From: Achromobacter insuavis
GTDB taxonomy: Bacteria; Pseudomonadota; Gammaproteobacteria; Burkholderiales; Burkholderiaceae_B
Reading direction: 5' to 3'
DNA length: 64,000 nucleotides
Assembly: GCF_902859645.1 (NCBI RefSeq)
Contig: NZ_CADIJR010000012.1
Span: forward strand, 1-64,000
This document shows, piece by piece, positions 45,044-54,442 of this stretch. How positions within the stretch are numbered: position 1 is the stretch's first letter; the number at the start of each line of letters is the position of its first letter. The position numbers and the translations under genes were made by a program. The notes under the pieces are model-generated. The model had not been told where the DNA came from. It saw only the letters and a program-made list of their open reading frames with translations, and searched no databases.

Positions 45044-46123
45044 ATGACCATCATCGTCACTGGAGGCGCCGGATTCATCGGCTCCAATTTCGTCATTGAC
45101 TGGCTGGATGGGCAAGACGAGCATGTGGTCACGCTCGACAAGCTGACCTATGCCGGAAACCCAGAGAATCTTGATGCGTTGGCGGGCGACCCTCGCCATA
45201 GTTTCGTGCAGGGAGACATCGCAGATGCCGCGCTGATGCGCCAGCTACTCCTGCAACATCAGCCCCGCGCTCTCCTGAATTTCGCTGCAGAATCACACGT
45301 CGACAGGTCGATCGATAGTCCCGAGGATTTCATCCAGACCAATGTGGTCGGCACCTTTCGCCTGCTCGAAGCTGCGCATCAATACTGGAAGACCTTGGCA
45401 GGCGAAGCACGAGACACGTTTCGCTTTCTCCATGTATCGACAGATGAGGTCTACGGCACACTGCTGCCCGACGAAGCACCATTTAGCGAAAATACCCGCT
45501 ACGCGCCCAACGGCCTATACGCTGCGAGCAAAGCTGCCAGCGATCACTTTGTGCGCGGCTATCATCAGACCCACGGCCTCCCCGTACTGACGACGAACTG
45601 CTCGAACAATTATGGGCCCCGTCAGTTTCCGGAAAAATTGATCCCGCTGACGATACGCAACGCGCTCGCGGGCAAGACCATCCCCATCTATGGCGATGGT
45701 CGCCAGATCAGGGACTGGCTGTATGTGAGCGACCATTGTCGGGCACTGCAACGCGTGCTGGAACACGGGCAACCCGGGCGGACCTACGCCATCGGCAGCC
45801 GGACAGAGAAAAGCAATCTCGACGTCGTGCTATCCGTTTGCGCACTCCTGGACCGCTTGCGACCACTGACGGGCGGTGCCACCTACCAACACCAGATCCG
45901 ATTTGTGGACGACCGTCCCGGACATGACCGCAGGTACGCGATCAATCCCTCGAAGACCGAGCGAGAATTTCACTGGCATGCTCGAGAAACCTTCGAAACA
46001 GGCCTGCTCAAGACGGTGCAGTGGTATCTCGACCATCCGGCTTGGGGCACCCATGCCGATCTGGCTACGCCGCCCCGCTGGCTGAGCGGCGAGCCAACGG
46101 ACCCCACCCCTTCCCTCGAATAG
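45044..46123 (+). CDS. rmlB: dTDP-glucose 4,6-dehydratase
   Basis: 359-residue extended SDR. NAD loop VTGGAGFIGSNFV, catalytic STDEVYG (Thr-Asp-Glu) and YAASKAASDH (Tyr-x3-Lys), and the sugar-binding NCSNNYGPRQFPEKLIPL. Makes dTDP-4-keto-6-deoxyglucose. It is followed five bases later by rmlC; codon use is less GC-biased than the flanking housekeeping genes. Confidence 0.95.
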   Translation: MTIIVTGGAGFIGSNFVIDWLDGQDEHVVTLDKLTYAGNPENLDALAGDPRHSFVQGDIADAALMRQLLLQHQPRALLNFAAESHVDRSIDSPEDFIQTNVVGTFRLLEAAHQYWKTLAGEARDTFRFLHVSTDEVYGTLLPDEAPFSENTRYAPNGLYAASKAASDHFVRGYHQTHGLPVLTTNCSNNYGPRQFPEKLIPLTIRNALAGKTIPIYGDGRQIRDWLYVSDHCRALQRVLEHGQPGRTYAIGSRTEKSNLDVVLSVCALLDRLRPLTGGATYQHQIRFVDDRPGHDRRYAINPSKTEREFHWHARETFETGLLKTVQWYLDHPAWGTHADLATPPRWLSGEPTDPTPSLE

Positions 46124-46128
46124 CCTAA

Positions 46129-46674
46129 ATGAAAGCCACGCCACTCTCGATCCCCGACGTCATCCTGCTCGAACCTGTGGTCCATGCGGATGACCGCGGG
46201 TATTTCTTCGAGAGCTTCAACAGCGTGACTTTTTCCGCAGCAACCGGCGTGCACGCTGATTTCGTACAAGACAACGAATCACTGTCGATCCGTGAGACGC
46301 TGCGAGGCCTACACTATCAAATCCAGCAACCGCAGGGAAAATTGGTCCGTGTCATGCAAGGCCGGATCTATGACGTTGCAGTCGATCTGCGCAGGTCTTC
46401 TCCTCATTTCGGCCAATGGGTGGCCGTGGAGCTTTCAAGCCGGGATCGGCGCCAACTCTGGGTTCCTCCGGGCTTTGCCCACGGTTTCTTGACCCTGAGC
46501 ACCCAGGCAACCGTGCTATACAAAGCCACGTCGCATTATGCGCCTGAACATGAGCGGTGCATCATCTGGGACGACCCATCCTTGGACATCAGGTGGCCGC
46601 TGACGCGCACACCACTGCTGTCGGAAAAGGACAAGAGGGGCAAACACCTGCACTTGGCAAGCGTCTACCCCTGA
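46129..46674 (+). CDS. rmlC: dTDP-4-dehydrorhamnose 3,5-epimerase
   Basis: 181-residue cupin. Conserved segments: HADDRGYFFESFN, QDNESLSIRETLRGLHYQ with the catalytic His, KLVRVMQGRIYDVAVDLR with the Lys and Asp, and WVPPGFAHGFLTLS. Works on the product of rmlB. It ends 15 bp before the convergent lipA stop. rmlD, needed to finish dTDP-L-rhamnose, is not in the window. Confidence 0.94.
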   Translation: MKATPLSIPDVILLEPVVHADDRGYFFESFNSVTFSAATGVHADFVQDNESLSIRETLRGLHYQIQQPQGKLVRVMQGRIYDVAVDLRRSSPHFGQWVAVELSSRDRRQLWVPPGFAHGFLTLSTQATVLYKATSHYAPEHERCIIWDDPSLDIRWPLTRTPLLSEKDKRGKHLHLASVYP

Positions 46675-46689
46675 AAGACAAAGCGTGGA

Positions 46690-47694
46690 TCAGTTCACGC
46701 CAGCAGCGTGAGCCTGCTCATCCGCATGATACGAAGAGCGTACCATTGCGCCGACCGCCGCATGCGAGAAACCCATGGCATAGGCTTCGTGCTCGAACAT
46801 CGCGAACGTATCGGGATGCACATACCGCAACACCGGCAGGTGATGCTCGGAGGGCTGCAGGTATTGACCGATCGTGATCATGTCCACGTTGTGCGCACGC
46901 ATGTCGCGCATGACCTGTAGGATTTCTTCATCAGTCTCTCCCAGGCCCAGCATCAGGCCGGACTTGGTGGGGACTTCCGGGTGCAGCGTCTTGAACTCGG
47001 CCAGCAGCTTGAGCGAGTGCGCATAGTCGGAGCCAGGGCGTGCTTGCTTGTACAGGCGCGGCACGGTCTCCAGGTTATGGTTCATTACGTCGGGCGGGCC
47101 CGCATTCAGGATGGTCAGAGCGCGATCCAGGCGTCCACGGAAATCTGGCACCAGAACTTCGATACGCGTGGAGGGAGACAATTCGCGAATCTTGGTGATG
47201 CATTCGACGAAATGGCCCGCACCACCATCGCGCAGGTCATCGCGATCAACCGACGTGATCACTACATACGACAGCTTCAACGCCGCGATCGTGCGCGCCA
47301 GGTTGACAGGCTCTTCGGTATCGAGTGGATCCGGACGACCATGCCCGACATCACAGAAGGGGCAGCGGCGTGTGCACTTGTCGCCCATGATCATGAACGT
47401 GGCAGTGCCCTTGCCGAAGCACTCGCCGATGTTCGGACACGAGGCTTCTTCACAAACGGTATGCAGATTGTGTTCCCGCAGGATGCGCTTGATGTCATAG
47501 AAGCGCGACCCCGGAGCGGCGGCCTTCACGCGGATCCACTCGGGCTTCTTGAGGCGTTCGGCCGGGATGATCTTGATTGGAATGCGGGCCGTCTTGGCCT
47601 GAGACTTCTGCTTTTGCGTCGCGTCATAGCTAGCCGCCGCGGGCGCGGGCGCCGGCTCGCCGGGAGAGACCTGAGAATCGACCTGTGTAGACAT
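46690..47694 (-). CDS. lipA: Lipoyl synthase
   Basis: 334-residue radical SAM enzyme that inserts two sulfurs into the octanoyl group on lipoyl domains. Auxiliary cluster [12 protein letters not shown] and radical-SAM cluster [10 protein letters not shown] are both complete, and the C-terminal RSSYHADE supplies the Ser ligand. The first 30 residues are a variable Ala/Pro-rich leader. Codon use matches the core genome. It normally follows lipB directly; here Sel1, rmlA and a LacI-like gene lie between, and rmlB-rmlC sit on its other side. Confidence 0.96.
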   Translation of the reverse strand: MSTQVDSQVSPGEPAPAPAAASYDATQKQKSQAKTARIPIKIIPAERLKKPEWIRVKAAAPGSRFYDIKRILREHNLHTVCEEASCPNIGECFGKGTATFMIMGDKCTRRCPFCDVGHGRPDPLDTEEPVNLARTIAALKLSYVVITSVDRDDLRDGGAGHFVECITKIRELSPSTRIEVLVPDFRGRLDRALTILNAGPPDVMNHNLETVPRLYKQARPGSDYAHSLKLLAEFKTLHPEVPTKSGLMLGLGETDEEILQVMRDMRAHNVDMITIGQYLQPSEHHLPVLRYVHPDTFAMFEHEAYAMGFSHAAVGAMVRSSYHADEQAHAAGVN

Positions 47695-47818
47695 AAGACA
47701 CCTTCTGGGCCGGCGCTCAGGGCGTCCGACCAGGGGAAAAACCAGTATTTTACTCCCCACAAGTGGATCCCTCCTCCGTCCGAAGGGAAAGGGTGCGTTT
47801 GAGGTATCGTTCGATCGT

Positions 47819-48670
47819 ATGAATACCCATGCGCGCGCCCCTGCTGCCTTACTCGCTGGAACGCCCGACCGGCGGCCAGTTCTCATACTCATCGCGGACG
47901 ATGCTCCAGCCCATTTCGTCTTCGACGCATTGCTAGGAGCATCCCGCGAACTCGGGTTCGCCGGCCTATTTTCAACCCTGATCCCGGTATCGGCGTCCCG
48001 GCCGTTGGATGGCCCCGCGTTGGCCAGCATGGATCCTGCCGGCATCCTCCTGCTGGCGCTCCCAGGCCTGCCGGACCAACAAACGACATTGCGTGGCCTG
48101 CAGATCCCATGCGTGCAGACCTGGTCGGCGGTGGATGTTGCCGATAGCGCCATAACTCCGGACAATGTTCTCGGCGGACGCATGGCGGCCAGGCATCTGG
48201 CCGCCCGGAAGTACTCGAAAGTCGCTTGCATCAGCGGCGATAGCGTCTGGGAAGCCGAACGCCGGACCGGCTTCCTCGCCGAAGCCAGCACACTCGGCAT
48301 GGAAGTGGCGGCCGACGTCGTCCAGAGCGGGTTGAACACGCTGCAGGATGGGCGCCAGGCCTTCCTGCGGCTGCTCACGACTTACACATTGTTTGACGCG
48401 GTATTCTGCTGCGGAGACCACAGCACAGCCGCCACCGTTTCAGAAGCCCACAACCGTGAACTTGTTGTCCCACAAGATCTCGCTATCCTGGGTTTCTCCG
48501 ACAATGGTGACGCAGCCCAGTGGGTTCCCGGCCTGTCTACGGTCGGCGTCGATGCGGAACGTCTCGGCGGGCTGGCTGGCCGGTTGCTGCTGGACCGCAT
48601 GGCGGGCAGGCGTGAGGCAGGGCAACGAGATCTGGTCCCCCCCGAGCTGACCGCAGGCATCAGCAGCTAA
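47819..48670 (+). CDS. LacI-type periplasmic-binding-fold protein without DNA-binding domain
   Basis: 283 residues. From residue 18 the chain follows the LacI/PurR effector domain: [59 protein letters not shown] and [20 protein letters not shown]. The roughly 60-residue helix-turn-helix that should precede it is missing: the frame begins at ATG 47819, and lipA starts on the other strand 124 bp upstream. No signal peptide either, so it is a cytosolic sugar-sensor-like protein. It lies just before rmlA (16-bp gap) and may modulate or has decayed from a regulator. Confidence 0.75.
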   Translation: MNTHARAPAALLAGTPDRRPVLILIADDAPAHFVFDALLGASRELGFAGLFSTLIPVSASRPLDGPALASMDPAGILLLALPGLPDQQTTLRGLQIPCVQTWSAVDVADSAITPDNVLGGRMAARHLAARKYSKVACISGDSVWEAERRTGFLAEASTLGMEVAADVVQSGLNTLQDGRQAFLRLLTTYTLFDAVFCCGDHSTAATVSEAHNRELVVPQDLAILGFSDNGDAAQWVPGLSTVGVDAERLGGLAGRLLLDRMAGRREAGQRDLVPPELTAGISS

Positions 48671-48686
48671 GCAGCGGAGGCAGCAT

Positions 48687-49568
48687 ATGAAAGCCATCAT
48701 CCTGGCGGGCGGCAAAGGCACGCGGCTCTATCCGTTGAATCTGGTGGCCAGCAAGCAGTTGCAGGCGGTCTATGACAAGCCGATGATCTACTATTCCCTC
48801 ACCGTCCTGGTGGCGAGCGGGATCCGCGAGTTCTGCCTCATCACTACCCCATATGACCTGCCACGCTTCGAGGCGCTGCTTGGCGACGGTTCCCAGTGGG
48901 GCATTTCCATCGAATATCGCGAGCAGCCCCGGCCCGAAGGCATCGCGCAGGCATTCCTGATCGCGGAATCATTCATCGGCGACGACAAGGTCGTGTTGAT
49001 GCTGGGAGACAACATCTTCTCGGGTGGAGATGCCTTTCCCCGCGCCCTGGCAGACTTCGAATCAGGCGCCAGTATCTTCGCCTACCGCGTCAAAGATCCC
49101 CAGCGCTACGGTGTCATAGAGTTCGATGTGCAGGGAAAAGCACTGTCAATCGAGGAGAAGCCGGCCAAACCTCGCAGCAATTATGCGGTACCAGGCGTCT
49201 ACATCTACGACAATCAGGTCGTCGGCATTGCGCGCGCCTTGCGGCCTTCCGCGAGGCACGAGCTTGAGATCACCGATGTGAACCGCGCCTATCTCGAGCT
49301 CGACCAGCTACGAGTCCATCGGCTGAGCCGCGGATTCGCATGGCTCGACGCGGGTACCAGTACCGCCTTGCAAGAAGCGTCATCCTACATCCAGACCATC
49401 GAAAAACGGCAGGATGTCAAAATAGGCTGCCCAGAAGAAGCCGCGCTCATGCGCGGATTCTTGTCGATCTCGCAATTCGAGGCCCTGCTGCAAACCATGC
49501 CGGAATGCGAATACCGGGCATATCTACAGCGCGTAGCTGAAGACGTGCGCCGACAGCAGTCACCCTGA
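48687..49568 (+). CDS. rmlA: Glucose-1-phosphate thymidylyltransferase
   Basis: 293 residues. Nucleotide-binding start KAIILAGGKGTRLYPLNLVA, then QLQAVYDKPMIYYSL, the metal-binding LMLGDNIFSGG and KDPQRYGVIEFD with EEKPAKPRSNYAVPG. Forms dTDP-glucose, the substrate of rmlB. GGAGG precedes the ATG. It is separated from rmlB-rmlC by lipA and the LacI-like gene, an unusual split of the rml set, and is convergent with the Sel1 gene. Confidence 0.95.
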   Translation: MKAIILAGGKGTRLYPLNLVASKQLQAVYDKPMIYYSLTVLVASGIREFCLITTPYDLPRFEALLGDGSQWGISIEYREQPRPEGIAQAFLIAESFIGDDKVVLMLGDNIFSGGDAFPRALADFESGASIFAYRVKDPQRYGVIEFDVQGKALSIEEKPAKPRSNYAVPGVYIYDNQVVGIARALRPSARHELEITDVNRAYLELDQLRVHRLSRGFAWLDAGTSTALQEASSYIQTIEKRQDVKIGCPEEAALMRGFLSISQFEALLQTMPECEYRAYLQRVAEDVRRQQSP

Positions 49569-49591
49569 CGCGGGGCTTTCGGCCGCGGCCA

Positions 49592-50350
49592 TCAAGGCCG
49601 AGCGCCCCCGGCGCTCAGATAAGGCTCGAAAAAGGCCGCCGCGGAGTCCTGCCCCGCATCCAGCAACATCGCGTGCGCCTCAACCAGAAAAGCACTCGTG
49701 GCCGTCTCTGGAACACGCGCCAGCCATTGAGCCGCCTCCCGCTTATCGCCGCGCAGCAGCAGCATGCGGCCCAGGTGAAACATGCCGCGGAAGTCGCCGC
49801 CCTCGGCGCAGCGCTGGTAGCAGTCGAACGCGCGCTCCAGGTCCTGCTCGACCACGTCGCCCGTTTCGTAGAAGCGGCCGACCACGCCGATGGATTTGAC
49901 GTGTCCGGCCTGCGCGGCCTGCTGGTACAGCGCCAGCGCCGCCGCGCGGTTCTGCACCACGCCGCCGCGGCCGCTCTTGAGCATGTGGGCGTAGTTGTAC
50001 ATGCCCCAGTCCAGCCCGCGATCCGCGGCCAGCCGGAACCAGTAGGCCGCCACGGTATCGTCCGGCGCGATGCCCCAGCCGTTTTCGTAGCAGCGGCCGA
50101 TCATGTTGATGGCCATGAGATGGTCGGCATTGGCGGCGCGCTTGAACCAGGCCAGCCCTTCGGCCTGATCCTGAGGCACGCCGACGCCGTCGAGCAGCAT
50201 CTGGCCGAAGATGGTCTGCGCCTCGACCAGGCCCATTTCGGCCGCCGTGCGGATCCAGGCGGCATATTGCGGCGCCGGCCCGGCGCGCAGGCTGGCCAAT
50301 TGCTCGGGGGTGGTCGCGGCCACGTCGGCCGGGGTATAGCTTGTCTTCAT
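49592..50350 (-). CDS. Sel1-repeat (TPR-like) protein
   Basis: 252 residues with about five Sel1 repeats, e.g. [60 protein letters not shown] and [20 protein letters not shown]. No signal peptide is present, so it is cytosolic, a likely scaffold for protein contacts. Its ATG overlaps the lipB stop as ATGA, so it is translated with lipB. Its partner is unknown. Confidence 0.85.
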   Translation of the reverse strand: MKTSYTPADVAATTPEQLASLRAGPAPQYAAWIRTAAEMGLVEAQTIFGQMLLDGVGVPQDQAEGLAWFKRAANADHLMAINMIGRCYENGWGIAPDDTVAAYWFRLAADRGLDWGMYNYAHMLKSGRGGVVQNRAAALALYQQAAQAGHVKSIGVVGRFYETGDVVEQDLERAFDCYQRCAEGGDFRGMFHLGRMLLLRGDKREAAQWLARVPETATSAFLVEAHAMLLDAGQDSAAAFFEPYLSAGGARP

Positions 50351-50991
50351 GCGGGTGTCCTTGCCTGGCGCCACAAGCGGGTCAGGTTGCGAGCCAGCGC
50401 GTCGCCCACCTCGGTGGGCTCGCGCCGCACGCTACAGGACGCCATGTCGACCGTGCGCAGGCCGGCGTACCCGCAGGGATTGATGCCCAGGAACGGCGCC
50501 AGGTCCATCGCCACGTTCAGCGACACGCCGTGATAGGCGCGGCCGTTGCGGATCTTGATGCCCAGCGCGGCGATCTTGGCCAGGTCGCCGCCCTCGGGAT
50601 GCGCCACGTACACACCTGGCGCGCCCGGCTTGCGGCAGGCGCCGGGCAGGCCCATCTCGTCCAGCGTGTCGATCACCGCCGATTCCAGCAGGGCCACGTA
50701 CTCCTTCACGTACATGTCGACCCGGCGCAGGTCGAACAGCGCGTAGGCCATCACCTGGCCGGGGCCGTGGTACGTGACCTGGCCGCCGCGGTCGCAATGG
50801 ACGATGGGGATGGCGCCCGGATTGAGCACGTGCTCGGGCAGGCCCGCCTGGCCCAGCGTGTAGACCGGGGCATGCTCGCACAGCCAGATTTCATCGGGCG
50901 TCTCGGCCGACCGCTGGTCGGTGTACGCCTGCATGTCCCGCCACACGGACAGGTAGTCCGCGGGCCGCGCCAGCCACTTGATCACAGCCAC
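50347..50991 (-). CDS. lipB: Lipoyl(octanoyl) transferase
   Basis: 214 residues; moves octanoate from acyl carrier protein to lipoyl domains. Motifs: the [18 protein letters not shown] block, catalytic Lys in [14 protein letters not shown] and catalytic Cys in INPCGYAGL. The start is GTG 50991, with AAAGG five bases upstream and the DUF493 stop six bases away. It belongs to the order dacA - dat - ybeD - lipB (- lipA). Confidence 0.94.
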   Translation of the reverse strand: MAVIKWLARPADYLSVWRDMQAYTDQRSAETPDEIWLCEHAPVYTLGQAGLPEHVLNPGAIPIVHCDRGGQVTYHGPGQVMAYALFDLRRVDMYVKEYVALLESAVIDTLDEMGLPGACRKPGAPGVYVAHPEGGDLAKIAALGIKIRNGRAYHGVSLNVAMDLAPFLGINPCGYAGLRTVDMASCSVRREPTEVGDALARNLTRLWRQARTPA

Positions 50992-50997
50992 TTGCCT

Positions 50998-51270
50998 TTA
51001 CAGGACGATCGACACCATCGGGTGGCCGTGCAAGGCCTGGTACAGGCTGTCGAGCTGCTCGCGCGAGGTGGCGCGCACCGTGAAGGTCAGGCCCATGTAG
51101 TTGCCGCCCTTGCTGGGCCGCATCTCGACCGTGGCGGCATCGAAGCCCGGGTCGAAGCGCAGCACGACCTCGGTCAGCGTCTGCGCGAACTCCGGATGAT
51201 GCTTGCCCATGACCTTGATGGGAAAGTCACTGGGGTACTCGATGAGGGATTCTTCGGGCGGAATATGCAT
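50998..51270 (-). CDS. ybeD: DUF493 / YbeD family protein
   Basis: 90 residues with an ACT-like fold: ESLIEYPSDFPIKVMGKH at the start and SLYQALHGHPMVSIVL at the end are the family marks. It sits directly upstream of lipB in many proteobacteria and is thought to regulate lipoate or related metabolism; no catalytic function is known. Confidence 0.92.
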   Translation of the reverse strand: MHIPPEESLIEYPSDFPIKVMGKHHPEFAQTLTEVVLRFDPGFDAATVEMRPSKGGNYMGLTFTVRATSREQLDSLYQALHGHPMVSIVL

Positions 51271-51375
51271 GATGGATGGCCTGGAACGTCAAACTATCTA
51301 TATGGGGGCAGGCATCGTGCAGGCAAGGCCCGCCGCCGGCGCGGGGGGCCGCCAGGGCCGCCCCGCGTGGCCGTT

Positions 51376-52242
51376 CTAGAGTGCGGCGATGCGGGCATCA
51401 TAACCCGCGCGCAATTGCTCAAAAACGGGGCCAGGCTTACCCGAACCCACCGGCCGGCCGTCCAGCGACACGATCGCCAGCACTTCCTTGGTGGCCGAGG
51501 ACAGCATCAGTTCGTCGGCCCGCGCGACCTCGTCCTGGGTGATGCGGCGCGCCTCGAACGGGATGCCGGCTTCGGCCGCCAGCTCGCCCATCAGGCCATA
51601 GCGGATGCCTTCCAGGATCAGGTTGTTCTTGGGCGGGGCCAGCAGCTTGCCGCCGGAGACCACCCAGATGTTGGTGGACGAGCCCTCGGTGAGGAAGCCA
51701 TCGCGGAACTGCAGCACTTCGTCGACGTGGGCGTCGACCGCCTGCTGCTTGGCCAGCACGTTGCCCAGCAGCGACACCGACTTGATCTCGCAATGCAGCC
51801 AGCGCTCATCGGGAATGGTGATGGCCGACAGCCCCCGCGCGCGGGACGCGGCCGACGGCGGCGCCCAGGCCGAGATCATGCCGAACACCGTCGGCTTGAC
51901 CGGCTCGGCCGGGAACTGGTGGTCACGCTTGGCCACGCCGCGCGTGACCTGCAGGTAGACGATGCAGGTGTCCAGGTTCGAGCGCGCCAGCAGCTGCTCG
52001 ATCAGGTCGATCCAGCCGGCGCGGTCGAACGGCTGGGCGATGCGCAGGGCCGCGAGGCTGCGGTCCAGGCGGTCCAGGTGTTCGGCCATGCGGAAGGCAT
52101 TGCCGCGGTAGACGGGCACCACTTCGTAGATGCCGTCGCCGAAAATGAAGCCGCGATCGAGCACCGAGATCTTGGCCTCGTCGATACGCAAAAACTCGCC
52201 ATTGAGAAACACCTGGCTTTCGCCCGGCACGCCCGGAATCAT
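51376..52242 (-). CDS. dat: Aminotransferase class IV, D-amino-acid transaminase type
   Basis: 288 residues, PLP fold type IV. VLDRGFIFGDGIYEVVPVYR near the start, the PLP Lys in LHCEIKSVSLLGNVLAKQ, and TEGSSTNIWVV for phosphate binding. CAGGAG is seven bases before the ATG 52242; an upstream GTG-type start is less good. Its place beside dacA supports a D-alanine transaminase supplying or recycling D-Ala/D-Glu, though branched-chain activity cannot be excluded from sequence. Confidence 0.87.
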   Translation of the reverse strand: MIPGVPGESQVFLNGEFLRIDEAKISVLDRGFIFGDGIYEVVPVYRGNAFRMAEHLDRLDRSLAALRIAQPFDRAGWIDLIEQLLARSNLDTCIVYLQVTRGVAKRDHQFPAEPVKPTVFGMISAWAPPSAASRARGLSAITIPDERWLHCEIKSVSLLGNVLAKQQAVDAHVDEVLQFRDGFLTEGSSTNIWVVSGGKLLAPPKNNLILEGIRYGLMGELAAEAGIPFEARRITQDEVARADELMLSSATKEVLAIVSLDGRPVGSGKPGPVFEQLRAGYDARIAAL

Positions 52243-52339
52243 GAGCCGCTCCTGAGAATCAAATGGATAGGGACGGGCCACCCGGCCCGCCCCTTCTTGG
52301 TAAAGCTTACACCCGCGACCGCGCCCGTGGCGCGTCCGC

Positions 52340-53602
52340 TTACTGGAACCAGCGCTTGACGGTGTCGACCATGCGGCCGAAGAAGCCCGCGCGTTCGACG
52401 GCGTCCTGCACCACCAGCGGCTCGGTGCGCAGCACCTTGCCGTCCAGCGTGAACTGCAGCGTGCCGACCTGCTGGCCCTTGGTCAGCGGCGCGATCAGGG
52501 GATCGGTGCGCTGCGCCACGGGCTTGAGGTCGCCGGCCTTGCCGCGCGGCACCGCGATCGAGACCGGGTTGGGCGGGCCGAGCTTGACGTTCTCGGCGGT
52601 GCCTTCCCAGACGCGGGCGTCGATGCCGGGCTGGCTCTTGTCGAACAGCTTGACCGTGTCGAAGTTCTGGAAGCTCCAGTTCAGCAGCTTCAGGCTTTCC
52701 TCGGCGCGCGTGGCTTCGCTGTCGGTGCCCACCACCACCACCAGGATGCGGCGGTCGCCGCGCACCGCGGTCGACACCAGGCAGTAGCCGGCCGAATCGG
52801 TGTGGCCGGTCTTCATGCCGTCGACCGACGGATCGGCCCACAGCAGGCGGTTGCGGTTGGGCTGGGTGATCTTGTTGTAGGTGTAGCTCTTCTGCTTGTA
52901 GTAGTGGAAGAACTGCGGGTGATCGGTGATCAGGTGAGCCGACAGCGTGGCCAGGTCGCGCGTGGACGTCATGTGCTGCGGATCGGGCAGCCCGGTGGCG
53001 TTCATGAAATGGGTGTTGCGCATGCCCAGGCGCTCGGCTTCCTGGTTCATGAGCGAGGCGAATGCGGTTTCGCTGCCGCCGACCGCTTCGGCCAGCGCGA
53101 CCGAGGCGTCGTTGCCCGACTGCACGATCATGCCCTGGTTCAGCTCATCGACAGTGACCGGCTTGCGCGGTTCGATGAACATGCGCGAACCGCCAGTGCG
53201 CCAGGCGTGCTCGGACACCGGCACGGTCTGCTCCAGCGTCAGGCGCTTCTCTTCGAGCGCGTTGAACACGACGTAGGCCGTCATGATCTTGGTGAGCGAG
53301 GCCGGCTCGACCTTCATGTCGGGATTCGACGCCGCCAGGGTCTGGCCGCTGTTCACGTCGATCACGATCCAGGCCTTGGCCGCGATGGTGGGCGCCGGCA
53401 CCGCCGACACATCGCCCACCGGCACCACGCCCGTTGCCGTCGGCGCGGGGGCCGTGGCGCCCGCGGCCGCCGGCGTCGCGGCGGGCGCCTGCTGGGACCA
53501 GGCCGGCAGCGACGTCGCGAGCATCGCCGACAACACCGCGCCAGCCAAGGCGCGACGGGCAAAAACAACGGGGAAGTGAGCGGAGTGAGGCAAATTCTTC
53601 AT
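52340..53602 (-). CDS. dacA: D-alanyl-D-alanine carboxypeptidase (PBP5/6 family)
   Basis: 420 residues. Signal peptide about residues 1-36 (ALAGAVLSAMLATSLPAWSQ), then an Ala/Pro/Thr-rich linker longer than usual, then the penicillin-binding core with SLTKIM (SxxK), QSGNDASVAL (SxN) and DGMKTGHTDSAG (KTG). The C-terminal domain ends in an amphipathic helix (GFFGRMVDTVKRWFQ) that anchors it to the inner membrane. It trims the terminal D-Ala from peptidoglycan stem peptides and heads the dacA - dat - ybeD - lipB cluster. Confidence 0.94.
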   Translation of the reverse strand: MKNLPHSAHFPVVFARRALAGAVLSAMLATSLPAWSQQAPAATPAAAGATAPAPTATGVVPVGDVSAVPAPTIAAKAWIVIDVNSGQTLAASNPDMKVEPASLTKIMTAYVVFNALEEKRLTLEQTVPVSEHAWRTGGSRMFIEPRKPVTVDELNQGMIVQSGNDASVALAEAVGGSETAFASLMNQEAERLGMRNTHFMNATGLPDPQHMTSTRDLATLSAHLITDHPQFFHYYKQKSYTYNKITQPNRNRLLWADPSVDGMKTGHTDSAGYCLVSTAVRGDRRILVVVVGTDSEATRAEESLKLLNWSFQNFDTVKLFDKSQPGIDARVWEGTAENVKLGPPNPVSIAVPRGKAGDLKPVAQRTDPLIAPLTKGQQVGTLQFTLDGKVLRTEPLVVQDAVERAGFFGRMVDTVKRWFQ

Positions 53603-53755
53603 CGGCAACGTGGGTCCAGGAAAGACGCCCGCTGGCGCGGGGCAAGTGGCTGACAATTATAGGCAGTCGATGAGACCCGTCCGGCCCGGGATGGGTTCCT
53701 TGGGCATTTAAAACATGCAACTTGATGCAACGCGCCGCATTGCGCGGCGCGCCGC

Positions 53756-54409
53756 TCAATCAAGCTTGACCTTCAGGTGCGCCTGCACCAGCTGGCGCAA
53801 CACCAACAGCTTGCCGTGGAAAAAGTGCGACGCGCCGGGGATCACCACCACCGGGATCGAACGCGGGCGAGCCCAGTCCATGGCTTCCGACAAGGGCACG
53901 ACCTCGTCTTCCTCGCCATGCACCATCAGCGTGTCGCCGGGCACCTGGACCTCGTGCGACTGGAAACGGTTGACGGCGGGGCCCATCAGCATCAGCGCGC
54001 TCGGCAGCACCGCATCGCCCTGGTCGGCCAGTGCGGCATAGGTTTGCGCGGCCACGGCCGTGCCGAACGAAAAACCGGCCAGCACCCAGGGCGCCTGCGC
54101 CAGTTCCGGGTGCAGCTCGCGCATCTGCGCCACCACGGCCAGCATGTCCTGGGTTTCGCCGACCGACTTGTCGAACGCGCCTTCCGACAGGCCGACGCCG
54201 CGGAAATTGGGCCGCACCGCCACCAGGCCGTGCTGGACACAGGCGCGCGACAGCGTGGTCACCACCTTGTTCTCGCGCGCGCCGCCCTGCAGCGGATGCG
54301 GATGCAGCACCAGGGCCCAGCCCCGCGGCGTGCCGTCAGGCCAGTCCAGCGCGCAGTCGATGCGGCCGGCGGCGCCGGTAAAGGCGTGGGTTTGGGTGCT
54401 TGCGGGCAT
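53756..54409 (-). CDS. Alpha/beta hydrolase
   Basis: 217 residues, small dienelactone-hydrolase/YsgA-like group. Seen: VLHPHPLQGGARENKVVTTL near residue 34, RPNFRGVGLSEG, the nucleophile elbow AGFSFGTAVA (Ser about 114), MVHGEEDEVVP (Asp) and PGASHFFHGKL (His). The HPHPLQGG pattern is typical of a widely distributed family of unknown substrate. It precedes, on the same strand, no obvious partner; dacA lies downstream and the Mla-type operon upstream (33-bp gap). Confidence 0.85.
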   Translation of the reverse strand: MPASTQTHAFTGAAGRIDCALDWPDGTPRGWALVLHPHPLQGGARENKVVTTLSRACVQHGLVAVRPNFRGVGLSEGAFDKSVGETQDMLAVVAQMRELHPELAQAPWVLAGFSFGTAVAAQTYAALADQGDAVLPSALMLMGPAVNRFQSHEVQVPGDTLMVHGEEDEVVPLSEAMDWARPRSIPVVVIPGASHFFHGKLLVLRQLVQAHLKVKLD

Positions 54410-54442
54410 AGGAAAACTCGTGCTGCGTGGAAAAGGAAGATG

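Noticed and set aside
47695-47818. Helix-turn-helix region of the LacI-like protein upstream of its ATG
   Set aside because: The gap to the divergent lipA is too short and holds no HTH-like coding frame.
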